NCBI RefSeq assembly: GCF_013266695.1
Contig: NZ_JABRXF010000002.1
Span: forward strand, 1 to 64,000
Source of the DNA: Hongsoonwoonella zoysiae
GTDB taxonomy: Bacteria > Pseudomonadota > Alphaproteobacteria > Rhizobiales > Stappiaceae
Direction of reading: 5' to 3'
Length of the DNA stretch: 64,000 nucleotides
A program made the translations under genes and the position numbers. The notes under the pieces were generated by a model that saw nothing but the letters and a program-made list of their open reading frames with translations, did not search any database and had not been told where the DNA came from. Positions within the stretch are counted from its first letter, which is position 1. Every line of letters starts with the position of its first letter. Of the stretch, positions 53,543 to 62,241 are shown one piece after another.

Positions 53543-54976
53543 TTACCTGGAATTATCCTGCAAATCTCCCGCGAGAAAGCTCAGATACTCTTCGAGGTTT
53601 GACCATCCGTCGCCATCCCGATCCGACCAGGCGTCGGAAGGATTTTCCGGGTCAAGACCCGCTTTTTCCAATTCCCATTCATCCGGCATGCCGTCCTTGT
53701 CGCCATCCTCGGGCGCATGGCTAATAGACAGGTCCGGCCATCCGCCGGCTTCGTCCGGCCAGTCGATGCGCGACCCCTGGCAATTGCGAACATCGTCGAC
53801 AATTTTTCGGTCAAGGATGTCGAGATTTCGTTCGGGCCCGGTTCGGGCTCCCGCCGTTTCAAGAACCTCGTCGAGTGTCGATGTCGAGGGGATAGGGGAA
53901 ACCGTCAAGGGAAGTTCGGGGGCGTCGACCAGGAAAGGTTTCGTTCGCTCACCTGCAATACTCAACTCCTGATGATAATTGCATTCGCCACCGCGTTGAC
54001 GGTCGAGGTTTATATTGTCCTGTGAGAAAATTTCGATGCGGAATTCCGAACTCAGCGGGAAGGCGTCAAATGCGCTGGGTCTGTTTGCACTGCGCGTGCT
54101 GGGGCCCGGAAGAGCCACGTTTCCAACGTAGCTGATCATTGTTTTCCCGTAGTAGTTGTAGAATTCGCCGAACTGGCTGGTCGGGTTGTAAAAGACATTG
54201 TTGATGATCTCGATCGGGCCCGATGGCGAAGAGCCGATATCCGGGTTTCTGTCCCGATTGTGCGCGAACAGGTTCTTGATCAGCGAAACGCGCCCGCATT
54301 CGGAACTCGGGCCGTCCTTACTGCACACAAGCGCACCTTTTGAGTGTTTGCCTTTCGGGTGATTGGCCCGGTCGAGGCCCAGGGCGATTATGCTGTTTGC
54401 GACGGTGATATCTTCGGTCGGATGATGTTCGGTGCCGATGGAGACATTTTCGTCGGTAGCGAATTGGATCGAGAGGTGGTCCAGATAAACCCTGCTACTG
54501 CTTTCGACGAGGATACCGTCCACCGATGGTGACGGTTCTTTGCTCGGGCCGGGCCGTATCTTCAGATAGCGGACAACGACATCGGTCGCATCCGCAATGA
54601 CCAGCGCCGTGTTCCTTGCCCCTCCAAGGCGAAGCTGAACACCATCTCCAGGCGAGGTCTGGCCGGCGATATATGTATTCGAGCCGACAATGATCGAACG
54701 ATCGACCATTATCGTGCCGCTGACGGCAAAAACGCACACGCGGGGTTTGCCTTCGTGCTCGGCGCAGGCGCGAAGGGATCCGGGGCCTGAATCCTCAAGG
54801 TTGGTGACGCGCACCACCTCGCCGCCGCGCCATCCTGTAGCATTGCGCCCGAAACCGACGGCACCCTGAAATGCGGGATTGGTCTGTTCCGCAACTGCGT
54901 TGCCGGCTGGAAATTCAAGGGCGCAAAAAACAATGAACGTTGTTGCAAGGAGTGTCGATTTGGTGGCCATTTTCAA
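53543..54976 (-). CDS. Secreted right-handed beta-helix polysaccharide lyase (pectate lyase-like) with calcium-binding tail
   Basis: 477 residues. Signal peptide about 1-29 (LLATTFIVFCALEFPAGNAVA). The domain begins FQGAVGFGRNATGWRGGEVVRVTNLEDSGPGS, the pectate lyase entrance, followed by beta-helix strings such as YIAGQTSPGDGVQLRL and YLDHLSIQFATDENVS. The C-terminal 50 residues contain two DxDxDG-type loops (DGDKDGMPDEWE and SDRDGDGWSNLEEY) as in thrombospondin type 3/EF-hand repeats. It should act in the periplasm or outside on polygalacturonate-like or EPS chains. It runs opposite to the surrounding EPS genes with its own promoter at 54977-55387. Confidence 0.85.
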   Translation of the reverse strand: MKMATKSTLLATTFIVFCALEFPAGNAVAEQTNPAFQGAVGFGRNATGWRGGEVVRVTNLEDSGPGSLRACAEHEGKPRVCVFAVSGTIMVDRSIIVGSNTYIAGQTSPGDGVQLRLGGARNTALVIADATDVVVRYLKIRPGPSKEPSPSVDGILVESSSRVYLDHLSIQFATDENVSIGTEHHPTEDITVANSIIALGLDRANHPKGKHSKGALVCSKDGPSSECGRVSLIKNLFAHNRDRNPDIGSSPSGPIEIINNVFYNPTSQFGEFYNYYGKTMISYVGNVALPGPSTRSANRPSAFDAFPLSSEFRIEIFSQDNINLDRQRGGECNYHQELSIAGERTKPFLVDAPELPLTVSPIPSTSTLDEVLETAGARTGPERNLDILDRKIVDDVRNCQGSRIDWPDEAGGWPDLSISHAPEDGDKDGMPDEWELEKAGLDPENPSDAWSDRDGDGWSNLEEYLSFLAGDLQDNSR

Positions 54977-55387
54977 TGCCTCTTGGGCTGGCTAACAAGG
55001 ACTCTCTTTCGAATGACAGTAACATATTTTGGGAATAAAAATATATATCAAATTATCTAAGTTTATTATCCGAAATAAAAAAGAAATAATATTGCGAATG
55101 TATGTAATATTTAATTTATTACGTGGTAAATCTAATAAAAATATCGATATTTTTGAATAAATGAATCGGAATATATTTGAGTAAAACGAATGAGGAGCAG
55201 TTTTCTATAGGGGAAACGGGAGGTGGACTGATTTCGTGCATTTCAGGAAATATCCGGCCAGCCATTTGCCGGGCACTCCGTTGGTCGCATGTGTCCGTTA
55301 CTCCAGTCGGAGTATATGCCTCTCGCCGTGCCGGAGCCGGATTTGGCGGGATATGCGCGCTCATGGCGCTGAAGCCCTACCGGCTGC
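54977..55387. other. AT-rich intergenic region with an 18-base palindrome
   Basis: Contains the promoter of the lyase gene. Bases 55020-55190 are extremely AT-rich. AAAAATATCGATATTTTT at 55137-55154 is a perfect palindrome with a TCGA centre, a candidate site for an AT-preferring regulator. Short frames on both strands around 55177-55530 are not convincing. Confidence 0.5.
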
Positions 55388-56638
55388 CTATGGCAACTCA
55401 ACCGGCGCCGCCCCGCTGACGCTTGCGGTTTCCTTGCCGGCGTGCCAGTCGCGTTGCAAGATCTCAAAGGCGGCTGGGAACATTCGCTGGGCGACAATTG
55501 CGGAGCCGGCAGGTGTGAGATGGCAATAGTCGATATAGAGTTGCGGCGGCTGGCCTTTGCCCGGCTCTGCGATCGTCCCGATATCCGTATAGGGAATTCC
55601 GAAATCTGCGAAAAGCCGAGGAAATTCCTCTCGCATTCTGTTCATGTTCAGCAGCCCGACATCTCCCACCTGCCGGTCGAAGGTCGTCTGCCTTATTGTG
55701 CGGTCCACATCGTTCAGGTTATTCGGGTCCTCGAAAACGACCTCGGGTTGGAGAAAGACATGGTAACTGAAGTCGTAGTAATCCGCGAAGGCTTGCATGA
55801 GCCGATAATTTCGTAAAAACCCGTTGCGGGCCGATGCCTCAAGACGTTTGGCGAAGGTCGAGTCGGGAGCCTCGCTCGGCAAGCGTATATTGCGGGGTCG
55901 GCCTTCGTAGTTTGCATAGAGTTGGCGTGATATCTTTTCTAGTAGTTTGAAGAAATAACTGTATTGTCCAAAATATCTCGTGACCGAATAAATCGTTATG
56001 AGCGGCATCCTGTCATTGAAATTTTTAATCAGATTCGAAGAAGAATATCCGTAGCTCTTGATTTGATTGTCGTCTGTGATTCTATAAAAATCATTATGCC
56101 CATCCAGGAATAAAATCGCATCTGGCTCATATTGATAAATTGTTTCGAAGAAATATAGGGGGTGTTGAAAAGTCTGGTAAGCGACTACCCCTGCGTTTAT
56201 GACTTCGATGTCAAGTGGAATTTCTGCGACTTTCGCAGCATCGTTCAGTTTTTTCTCGAGGAAGTGCGTGATTGTTTCGTCGTTGAATAAGGTTCTGTAC
56301 TTTGGATAGACGCTGCCGGCCTGAACGCCAATGCCATATAGGGCCGAGCCGCCCATGACAAAAATCCGGAACGTGCCGTCCGGTTTCCTCATCTCGACCG
56401 GGCCGTCGCGACGAAAGCCCTGATCGGAGTGGATCTTTCGGTCATCCGTATCGAACTTTCTCCGGTAGTCAGGATTAAGCTCATGACCACGGATGGAATT
56501 GTAGAGATGACGTTCGGATATATCCCCCAATCGGTTGTCGAGGGAATTCAGCAGATAATAGCTGCCGGCTTCAAAGATAACGGCGAGGCAGACGAAATAT
56601 AAAAGCCATGCCCCGATACGTCGCAACCGGCCCTTCAT
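55388..56638 (-). CDS. Membrane-anchored SGNH-type hydrolase/acyltransferase 1
   Basis: 416 residues from ATG 56638 (GGAGAG upstream; GTG 56653 has none). One N-terminal membrane helix (about 8-30: AWLLYFVCLAVIFEAGSYYLL), then a periplasmic SGNH domain: FVMGGSALYGIG (serine), INAGVVAYQTFQH (glycine), LDGHNDFYRI (asparagine) and DYCHLTPAG (aspartate and histidine). It is a relative of the protein at 59270, sharing the GGS, GxND and DxCHL patterns. Likely acetylation or deacetylation of the EPS in the periplasm; no membrane acyltransferase partner is seen. Confidence 0.8.
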   Translation of the reverse strand: MKGRLRRIGAWLLYFVCLAVIFEAGSYYLLNSLDNRLGDISERHLYNSIRGHELNPDYRRKFDTDDRKIHSDQGFRRDGPVEMRKPDGTFRIFVMGGSALYGIGVQAGSVYPKYRTLFNDETITHFLEKKLNDAAKVAEIPLDIEVINAGVVAYQTFQHPLYFFETIYQYEPDAILFLDGHNDFYRITDDNQIKSYGYSSSNLIKNFNDRMPLITIYSVTRYFGQYSYFFKLLEKISRQLYANYEGRPRNIRLPSEAPDSTFAKRLEASARNGFLRNYRLMQAFADYYDFSYHVFLQPEVVFEDPNNLNDVDRTIRQTTFDRQVGDVGLLNMNRMREEFPRLFADFGIPYTDIGTIAEPGKGQPPQLYIDYCHLTPAGSAIVAQRMFPAAFEILQRDWHAGKETASVSGAAPVELP

Positions 56639-57170
56639 TTCAAAGCTCTCCACTCAATACCCAGGCGATCTCTCAGGCGGCGGATAGATACCAAGTTGAA
56701 TGACATCGCTGCAGGGAAGCCAAGATGGTTCCAGTTCGAAGTTCATCAAAAAAGAGATCATATGGTGAAGCTTTGCCCTGACTGTCGACTGATCATTCAT
56801 CTATTCTTATTTAACGGGGCGTGTCGGACAATATCACCTCACGGTTGGCTGTGAACATCACGTTACCCGATCAAATCCAATTTAACATAGACAAAGAAAA
56901 GAATAATGCGGCATTGATGGTAAGTGAAGAGTGCGAAGACGCAGCGGTATCTGCAGCGTGTCGACTATGGGAAATCTGAGACGGCTTTCCTACTTTGCTC
57001 GCTTCGAACCTTACCGGATCGGTGCGACGGGTTTATGACATCCTGGTACTGCCGGATTTGGTTTCTTCGTTCCCGTCGCGGATGCCGACATCCGCCGTTG
57101 GCGCCTTTGAAGGGGCGGCAGTGAAGATTTTACACTGAACATAGACCGGCGGTATCGGTCGATCCGCCGG
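56639..57170. other. Divergent intergenic region between an SGNH gene and a glycosyltransferase gene
   Basis: About 530 bases holding promoters for both genes. The middle (56800-56920) is AT-rich. At 57146-57152 and 57164-57170 CCGGCGG/CCGCCGG form a hairpin whose last base touches the ATG of the glycosyltransferase. No small gene is supported. Confidence 0.45.
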
Positions 57171-58379
57171 ATGAGTTGGGGGTGCAAGGTGGAAGCGCAG
57201 TCGGACATTTCAACCTTGTCGAGCCGGCAGGCAGGCGAACGTCCGCCGGAGGGGAAGGTGGTATTCGTGCTGCCCGGCCTCATCGCCGGGGGAAGCGAAA
57301 GGATCGTTTCCGGGCTCGCAAATCATTGGGCATCGATCGGCGGCAAGGTGACGATCGTGACGTTCGAGCCGCCCGGTACCGAACCTTACTATCCGATCGA
57401 CGAGAGGGTCGAGCTTGTCCAACTCGGCGTCCGCGCCACAGCTGCGCCGCTTGTCATTTCGATTTGGCAGGTGGTCAGGCGCGCAAAGGCGCTTAGAAAT
57501 GCGCTGAAACGCATCCGCCCCGACGTTGTGGTGAGCTTCCTGACCAAGATAAACGTCGTATCCGTTGTGGCGGCTGCGGGGCTGGACATTCCGGTGATTG
57601 TTTCGGAACGAAACAACCCGGAAGCGCAGCGTTTCAACGCGATCTGGAACTGGGCGCGCAAGAAGGCCTATCCTCATGCATTCGGGCTTATCACGATGAC
57701 GGAGGGAGCCGGGTGCTTTTTTCCCGCCTATATGCGCAAGCGCTTATGGGTGATCCCCAATCCGGTTCGTCTTCCGGAGAAGTGGACACCGCAGCGCGGT
57801 GGAAACAACCTCGTGGCCGTCGGGCGGCTGGTCGATCAGAAGGGGTTCGACCTGTTGCTTGAGGCATTTTCCAGGGTCGCACCTTCCTTTCCCGACTGGA
57901 CGCTGACGATCCGGGGGGAGGGGCCGCTGCGAGGAGAATTGGAGGCTCTACGCGACGAGCTTGGCCTTGCCGAACGCGTTAGAATGCCGGGCGTTACCGA
58001 GAGGCCGGGGATATGGATAGAAACCGCCGATATTTTCGTGCTTTCCTCGCGCTACGAAGGTTGGGGCATTGTGCTGCTTGAGGCAATGGCCGCCGGTCTG
58101 CCGGTCGTCTCCTTCAATTGCGAGTGGGGCCCGGGCGACATGATCACGGACGGTGTGGACGGCTTGCTGGTTCCGGCGCTCGATGTCGATGCGCTGGCCG
58201 AAGCGCTTGAAAAACTGATGGGTGACGCCGAGCTTCGAGAAAGGCTTGCCCGTGAGGCTGCGCGGTCGGCGGCAAGATTTGCTCTCGACCGTATAAACGA
58301 GCTTTGGCGGGAGGCGGTACAGACGGCGATCGACGGCGGGAACATGAGGGTGCCGTCCGGCGGAACCCGCGGCGCTTGA
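57171..58379 (+). CDS. GT4-family glycosyltransferase (PglH/AmsD-like)
   Basis: 402 residues from ATG 57171. The real start may be later, such as GTG 57258 behind GGAGGGG, because the first about 28 residues are polar and a hairpin abuts the ATG. Core motifs: VFVLPGLIAGGSERIV, SERNNPEAQRF, VAVGRLVDQKGFDLLL, SSRYEGWGIVLLEAMAAGLPVVSF and a CEWGPGDMI string typical of hexosamine-adding PglH/PglJ relatives. It probably adds an N-acetylhexosamine to the growing lipid-linked unit. It stands alone and faces the FkbM gene. Confidence 0.88.
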   Translation: MSWGCKVEAQSDISTLSSRQAGERPPEGKVVFVLPGLIAGGSERIVSGLANHWASIGGKVTIVTFEPPGTEPYYPIDERVELVQLGVRATAAPLVISIWQVVRRAKALRNALKRIRPDVVVSFLTKINVVSVVAAAGLDIPVIVSERNNPEAQRFNAIWNWARKKAYPHAFGLITMTEGAGCFFPAYMRKRLWVIPNPVRLPEKWTPQRGGNNLVAVGRLVDQKGFDLLLEAFSRVAPSFPDWTLTIRGEGPLRGELEALRDELGLAERVRMPGVTERPGIWIETADIFVLSSRYEGWGIVLLEAMAAGLPVVSFNCEWGPGDMITDGVDGLLVPALDVDALAEALEKLMGDAELRERLAREAARSAARFALDRINELWREAVQTAIDGGNMRVPSGGTRGA

Positions 58380-58404
58380 CGGGATCACCGTTTCTTCCCG
58401 CTTG

Positions 58405-59286
58405 TCAGTCGAGTAAGTGGCCCACTGCCTTCAAGCCTGCTTCGTCATCCTGGTGAATGCAGATCAGGTCGCGATTGGCATCGCCTTCGATCTCGACCGT
58501 TCGCGTCAACGAAGAGCCTTGCAGCCCACGATGTTCGTGAAACTGGAAATGCGTGTAACCGGCGGCTTTCGTGATTGAAATCACGTCGTGGACGTCTTCG
58601 CCCAGACCCCTGATCTGCGGCGGATGCACCTCGATGAGCAACACGGGTTTTTGCCTCGAAAGAAGTGTCGAAGCGCCGCGCAGGGCGTGCACCTCGAAGC
58701 CTTCCACGTCAATCTTCACGACGTCCGGCGGCGGTGACATTCTCGTCACGAAATCGTCGACGGTCGTCAGTTCCACCGTGACAAGGTCCGCCCCGTCTTC
58801 CGAAACCGAATTGATGTGATGCGATGCATTGTGCGGCCGCTCTTTCGGCAGGTCGAGTGTTCCAGGTGCGTCCGAAATTCCCAGGTTGTATGCGTGAAGC
58901 TGCCCTCTGACCGGCTCCGGCTGCCATTTGAAACAACGATCCAACTCGCGGAAGTTGGAGGGATCGAGTTCTATGGCCGCCGCATGATGATCCGGAACGG
59001 ATGCGAAAAGCACGGAAAAATACCCAAGGTGGGAGCCGATATCGAGCAATGAGGTCTTGCTTTCGGCGAGGCGTTCAAGAAGAAACGTCATGGCCGGTTC
59101 ATGGTAGCCGTGGATCGCTCGCTTGAGGCGATTTCGGAAATACCATGTCTTCGGGTATGGACGGTCGGTCAAAAACGCCGCCGCGCTGCCGGCAAAGGGC
59201 ACTTCGTAACGGTCCGGGCGGCTTTTTATGTAGGCGGCCGCAACCAGCCTCTTCATTCGTTTCAGCATGTTATTCGGAGCTACCAT
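58405..59286 (-). CDS. FkbM-family SAM-dependent methyltransferase
   Basis: 293 residues. SAM-binding motif LLDIGSHLGYFSVLFAS near residue 76, then IELDPSNFRELDR. The FkbM signature VKIDVEGFEVHALRGA is near residue 190 and LLIEVHP follows. The family O-methylates sugars and polyketides. The first 17 bases overlap the end of the upstream SGNH gene, so the two are translationally linked. It is expected to methylate a sugar hydroxyl of the EPS in the cytoplasm. An internal ATG at 59268 is another possible start. Confidence 0.88.
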   Translation of the reverse strand: MVAPNNMLKRMKRLVAAAYIKSRPDRYEVPFAGSAAAFLTDRPYPKTWYFRNRLKRAIHGYHEPAMTFLLERLAESKTSLLDIGSHLGYFSVLFASVPDHHAAAIELDPSNFRELDRCFKWQPEPVRGQLHAYNLGISDAPGTLDLPKERPHNASHHINSVSEDGADLVTVELTTVDDFVTRMSPPPDVVKIDVEGFEVHALRGASTLLSRQKPVLLIEVHPPQIRGLGEDVHDVISITKAAGYTHFQFHEHRGLQGSSLTRTVEIEGDANRDLICIHQDDEAGLKAVGHLLD

Positions 59287-60427
59287 TCACTGCCGGTGTC
59301 AACAATTTCGTGGACTTGGAAGACCCTTCCTGGTCGAGGCGCTCGACAATATGCGATGCGATAATCTCGTTCCCGTTCGGAGAGAGGTGGCACCAGTCGA
59401 TATAAAATGCCTCGTCGCGATCAAGCGCGGTTCTGAGATCAAGAAAATTTTTCTGCAGATCCTGGAATTCAGTGGCTATCAGGTCGACCACACGCGGATA
59501 GACCGCCGCATATTCTTCTCCAAGGCGGGGATCGAGCGAAAGATAGTCGATACGCGATTTGCTTATGTAGGCGTGCGGCTGGAGGATGGCGACAAACTGT
59601 CCGCCATATCCCTCGACCAGATCTTTCATCAATCTCCAGTCGTAGAGAAGGTTGCGTGCGATCCGTTCCGCTTTCTCGGGGTCTTCCTGGCAGTCATAGG
59701 GGCCTTCCGCCACCCGCTTTCTGGAAGCGAGCGTGCGTTTGACCCGCCCGGCAAGATCGTTCATCGGTCCCACGACGTCCATGAACGAAGCCTCCCTGCG
59801 GTTGGCAAGGAATGTGCGGATCTCTTGCTCGCGTGCATGAGAATATGAACCGTGCTCTCTTCTGCAGCGGTTCCAAACATCGTTTACCCCGTCGTAGAAC
59901 ACGACAATGTCCGGGCGGAAACCTGCCGAATAGCTCTCGAAAAAACGGTTGAAGCTCTGATGGGAGATGTAGCCTGTTTCGCCGAAGTTGTAGGCTTTGA
60001 GGTTCGGGCTTTTCTGCGCCACGTAAGAGGGGATCGTGGTTTCGTCGTTCGCGCCGGTGCCCCACATCGTCGAACCGCCATAAAGGGCGATCGTCTTCTG
60101 CGGATCGGCATCTTCGAGGCCGACGGTACGTCGCAATCCGTTTTCGTCGATATTGATCGTTTCGCCGCTATATGGGGGCCGACGCCAGCCAACGAATGAT
60201 GCGAAGTAACCCTTTGTCAGGTTGTCGTATTCTTCGAAATGCTTCCGCGCCCAGTCGACACCCTCATAGTTGGGAAATAGATGGGATTCCGCGTATTGTT
60301 TTGTTTTGTTCGCATTGTATTGATTGATAACGATAACGGCGAGGACGTTTCCAAGTGTAATCAATGCAAGCAATAGAAAAATATTAAAGAAAGAAATTTT
60401 GAATATTTCTGCGGATTTGTTGCTCAT
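59270..60427 (-). CDS. Membrane-anchored SGNH-type hydrolase/acyltransferase 2
   Basis: 385 residues from ATG 60427, chosen over 60442 because a GGGCGGG sequence precedes it. One N-terminal helix (about 10-35: IFKISFFNIFLLLALITLGNVLAVIVI), then a periplasmic domain with ALYGGSTMWGTG, NFGETGYISHQ, YDGVNDVWNR and DWCHLSPNG, the four SGNH blocks. It parallels the protein at 55388 in layout but the sequences have diverged. Co-transcribed with the FkbM methyltransferase, so both may modify the same residue class. Esterase or O-acyltransferase activity is not decided by sequence. Confidence 0.8.
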   Translation of the reverse strand: MSNKSAEIFKISFFNIFLLLALITLGNVLAVIVINQYNANKTKQYAESHLFPNYEGVDWARKHFEEYDNLTKGYFASFVGWRRPPYSGETINIDENGLRRTVGLEDADPQKTIALYGGSTMWGTGANDETTIPSYVAQKSPNLKAYNFGETGYISHQSFNRFFESYSAGFRPDIVVFYDGVNDVWNRCRREHGSYSHAREQEIRTFLANRREASFMDVVGPMNDLAGRVKRTLASRKRVAEGPYDCQEDPEKAERIARNLLYDWRLMKDLVEGYGGQFVAILQPHAYISKSRIDYLSLDPRLGEEYAAVYPRVVDLIATEFQDLQKNFLDLRTALDRDEAFYIDWCHLSPNGNEIIASHIVERLDQEGSSKSTKLLTPAVNGSSE

Positions 60428-61587
60428 CTGCCCGCCCTTCATACAAAATCGGCCCGCCTATCGCGTCCCGTACTCAAGATGCCTGGCATTCGAAATTGGC
60501 TCAGACGTTTGATTTTACGTATTTTTTAATCCGTCCGCCCATTCCGACGAAACGGCGCCCCGTCTTTTGCCGCGTCTTCGGCAGAGCGCATCCGGAAAAC
60601 AAGTGCAGCCTTTATTGGCGGCGCCCGTTTGCATCTCTCTGTATACTCTAATGTATCTCTGCGTAAGGCAAGGGAGTTATAGATTTTTCATTAATTCGTC
60701 AAAAATTTAAGCAAATCACGGTGCGGAAGATCACGCCAACTTCACTGTATGCAAGATCCAGCCGGAATTTCGGAATTCTTCTCGTATTGCTGATGCGGGC
60801 CTGAGGCCATGTGCTTTTTTATTGCGGGTTGGCCGCTTCGGCAAAATCGTGAGGCGGAGGCAAAAGTGGAATTATCAAGGCAAATCTTACGTAGAGAATA
60901 TTGTTAATTGGCAGAAGTTAGCCAAGCAACGCCAGCGCAGCAGGCTAACGTTATGAAAATACAATTGGTAATTTTTTCGTAAAGCTTGTCATATTGACGA
61001 AACGTCGCTATCATTTTTTGTGGAAAAAAGGAGTTGGAAGGAGCGTCAGTTTCGGTCTCGCAACCCGAATTTGCATCTTTCGTAAGTATACATGCCGCGG
61101 AGCGCGAAACGCTCCGTGTTGATATGTAACTAGTATCAGACGGAGATGGGTATGTTCTGTGGGCGTATGCGTAGTAGCCGAAATGCCGGCTGCGTATCGG
61201 TACCTGCCAGCGTTTTGGGCGCCTCTTTGTTTGCGCAGGAAATCGAGGTTGAACATATCTGGATTTGCGGGCCTAAAGAGACGTTCGATTATCTTATCCG
61301 GCTCCCCGAGAGGATTGGAACAGACCTTCCATCTGGGAAACCATCGTCCGCGAAAAAGCTTTTGGAAGTTCCTTGCCGGCACCTGCAAGGGCTGAGCGTT
61401 CGCGCTTGCTTGCCTGAAGGTCCAGAACCAGAGGCCGGTGGATCGCTGAAGTTGTTCCCGGCCGGGCTTCGCCGCTTTGGCACTGCAATCAACAACCAGG
61501 TTCTCGACTTAGGCTCGTGCCGTTTCCTGCTTCGGCGGAAGGCGGTCGGGCTGGACGACGTTCGAGCCTGGCGTGAGGGGAGCAAAA
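60428..61587. other. 1.16-kb region without a convincing gene upstream of the carbamoyltransferase operon
   Basis: The stretch is mixed in composition, AT-rich to 61020. It contains a hairpin, CGGAGCG at 61098-61104 with CGCTCCG at 61110-61116 and a CGAAA loop. Two overlapping frames (61011-61388 minus, 61146-61598 plus) lack homology or a visible ribosome binding site; the plus one ends inside the SxtJ start and could be a decayed gene. A long 5' leader is possible if the promoter at 60986 is used. Confidence 0.4.
60986..61014 (+). promoter_or_regulatory. Candidate sigma-70 type promoter for the SxtJ-carbamoyltransferase operon
   Basis: TTGTCA at 60986-60991 and TATCAT at 61009-61014 are separated by 17 bases, near-consensus for a housekeeping promoter. 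It reads toward the SxtJ gene about 570 bases away. Support is pattern only. Confidence 0.35.
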
Positions 61588-62013
61588 ATGACGCATGAAG
61601 TCATAATTGATGAAAAACCCGAAGGTCCGAGCAATCGGGCGTTCGGATACACGGTGGGTGGAATACTCATCGCCCTGGCGCTCATCAGATGGGCGTGGGT
61701 AGGCGAGTTGGGTGTGTTGATGACGGTGCTCGGCGCAATCGGGCTTGTTCTTGTTGTCGCAGCATTTGCTTATCCGGATATCCTGGAAGTGCCGAACAAG
61801 CTTTGGACCAAGTTGGGTCTTCTGCTGTTTATGATCGTAAATCCCATAATAATGTTGCTGGTGTACATAACGACATTCCTTCCTATCGGGCTGATCATGC
61901 GTGCCAAGGGGCATGACCCGTTGGCATCTTCTATCGAGAAAACGAGCAAGAGTTACTGGATTTCCCGCTCGGAAGATCCGGTGGAAACGTCTTCGATGCG
62001 CAAGCAATTCTAG
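61588..62013 (+). CDS. SxtJ-family small membrane protein
   Basis: 141 residues from ATG 61588, with GGGAG upstream; GTG 61573 would add five residues. Three hydrophobic segments (about 23-40, 47-63, 75-105). The run LWTKLGLLLFMIVNPIIM followed by FLPIGLIMRAKGHDPL is characteristic of the SxtJ family. The name comes from saxitoxin clusters where SxtI (carbamoyltransferase), SxtJ and SxtK are neighbours. The same trio order is seen here, so it probably assists carbamoylation at the membrane. Molecular role not established. Confidence 0.85.
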   Translation: MTHEVIIDEKPEGPSNRAFGYTVGGILIALALIRWAWVGELGVLMTVLGAIGLVLVVAAFAYPDILEVPNKLWTKLGLLLFMIVNPIIMLLVYITTFLPIGLIMRAKGHDPLASSIEKTSKSYWISRSEDPVETSSMRKQF

Positions 62014-62081
62014 AAACCTTGCATCGAATACGGAATCAAACTCGCGGCGAACCGCGAAAATTTTGGCCTTGGGAGGCGAAA

Positions 62082-62231
62082 ATGGAATTGGTGCGTGAGC
62101 TTTGGGACTACATGAGCACCCGGAAGAAATTCTGGCTGCTTCCCATCCTGATCATGCTCGGGATCTTTGGTACCCTGATCGTTCTGACGCAAGGTACTGC
62201 TGTGGCCCCGTTCATCTACACTCTGTTTTGA
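62082..62231 (+). CDS. DUF5989-family (SxtK-like) single-pass membrane peptide
   Basis: 49 residues from ATG 62082, six bases after GGAGG; the frame opening at 62019 is not required. One membrane helix (FWLLPILIMLGIFGTLIVL) and a conserved C-terminus ending APFIYTLF. It sits between SxtJ and the carbamoyltransferase, matching the known arrangement, so it may act as a subunit or anchor. Easily missed because of its size. Confidence 0.85.
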   Translation: MELVRELWDYMSTRKKFWLLPILIMLGIFGTLIVLTQGTAVAPFIYTLF

Positions 62232-62241
62232 CGGGGGCTCT

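Noticed and set aside
61146-61598. A 150-residue plus-strand frame (and a minus-strand frame at 61011-61388)
   Set aside because: No homology recognised, weak codon bias, no ribosome binding site and mutual overlap; may be remains of a gene but cannot be supported.
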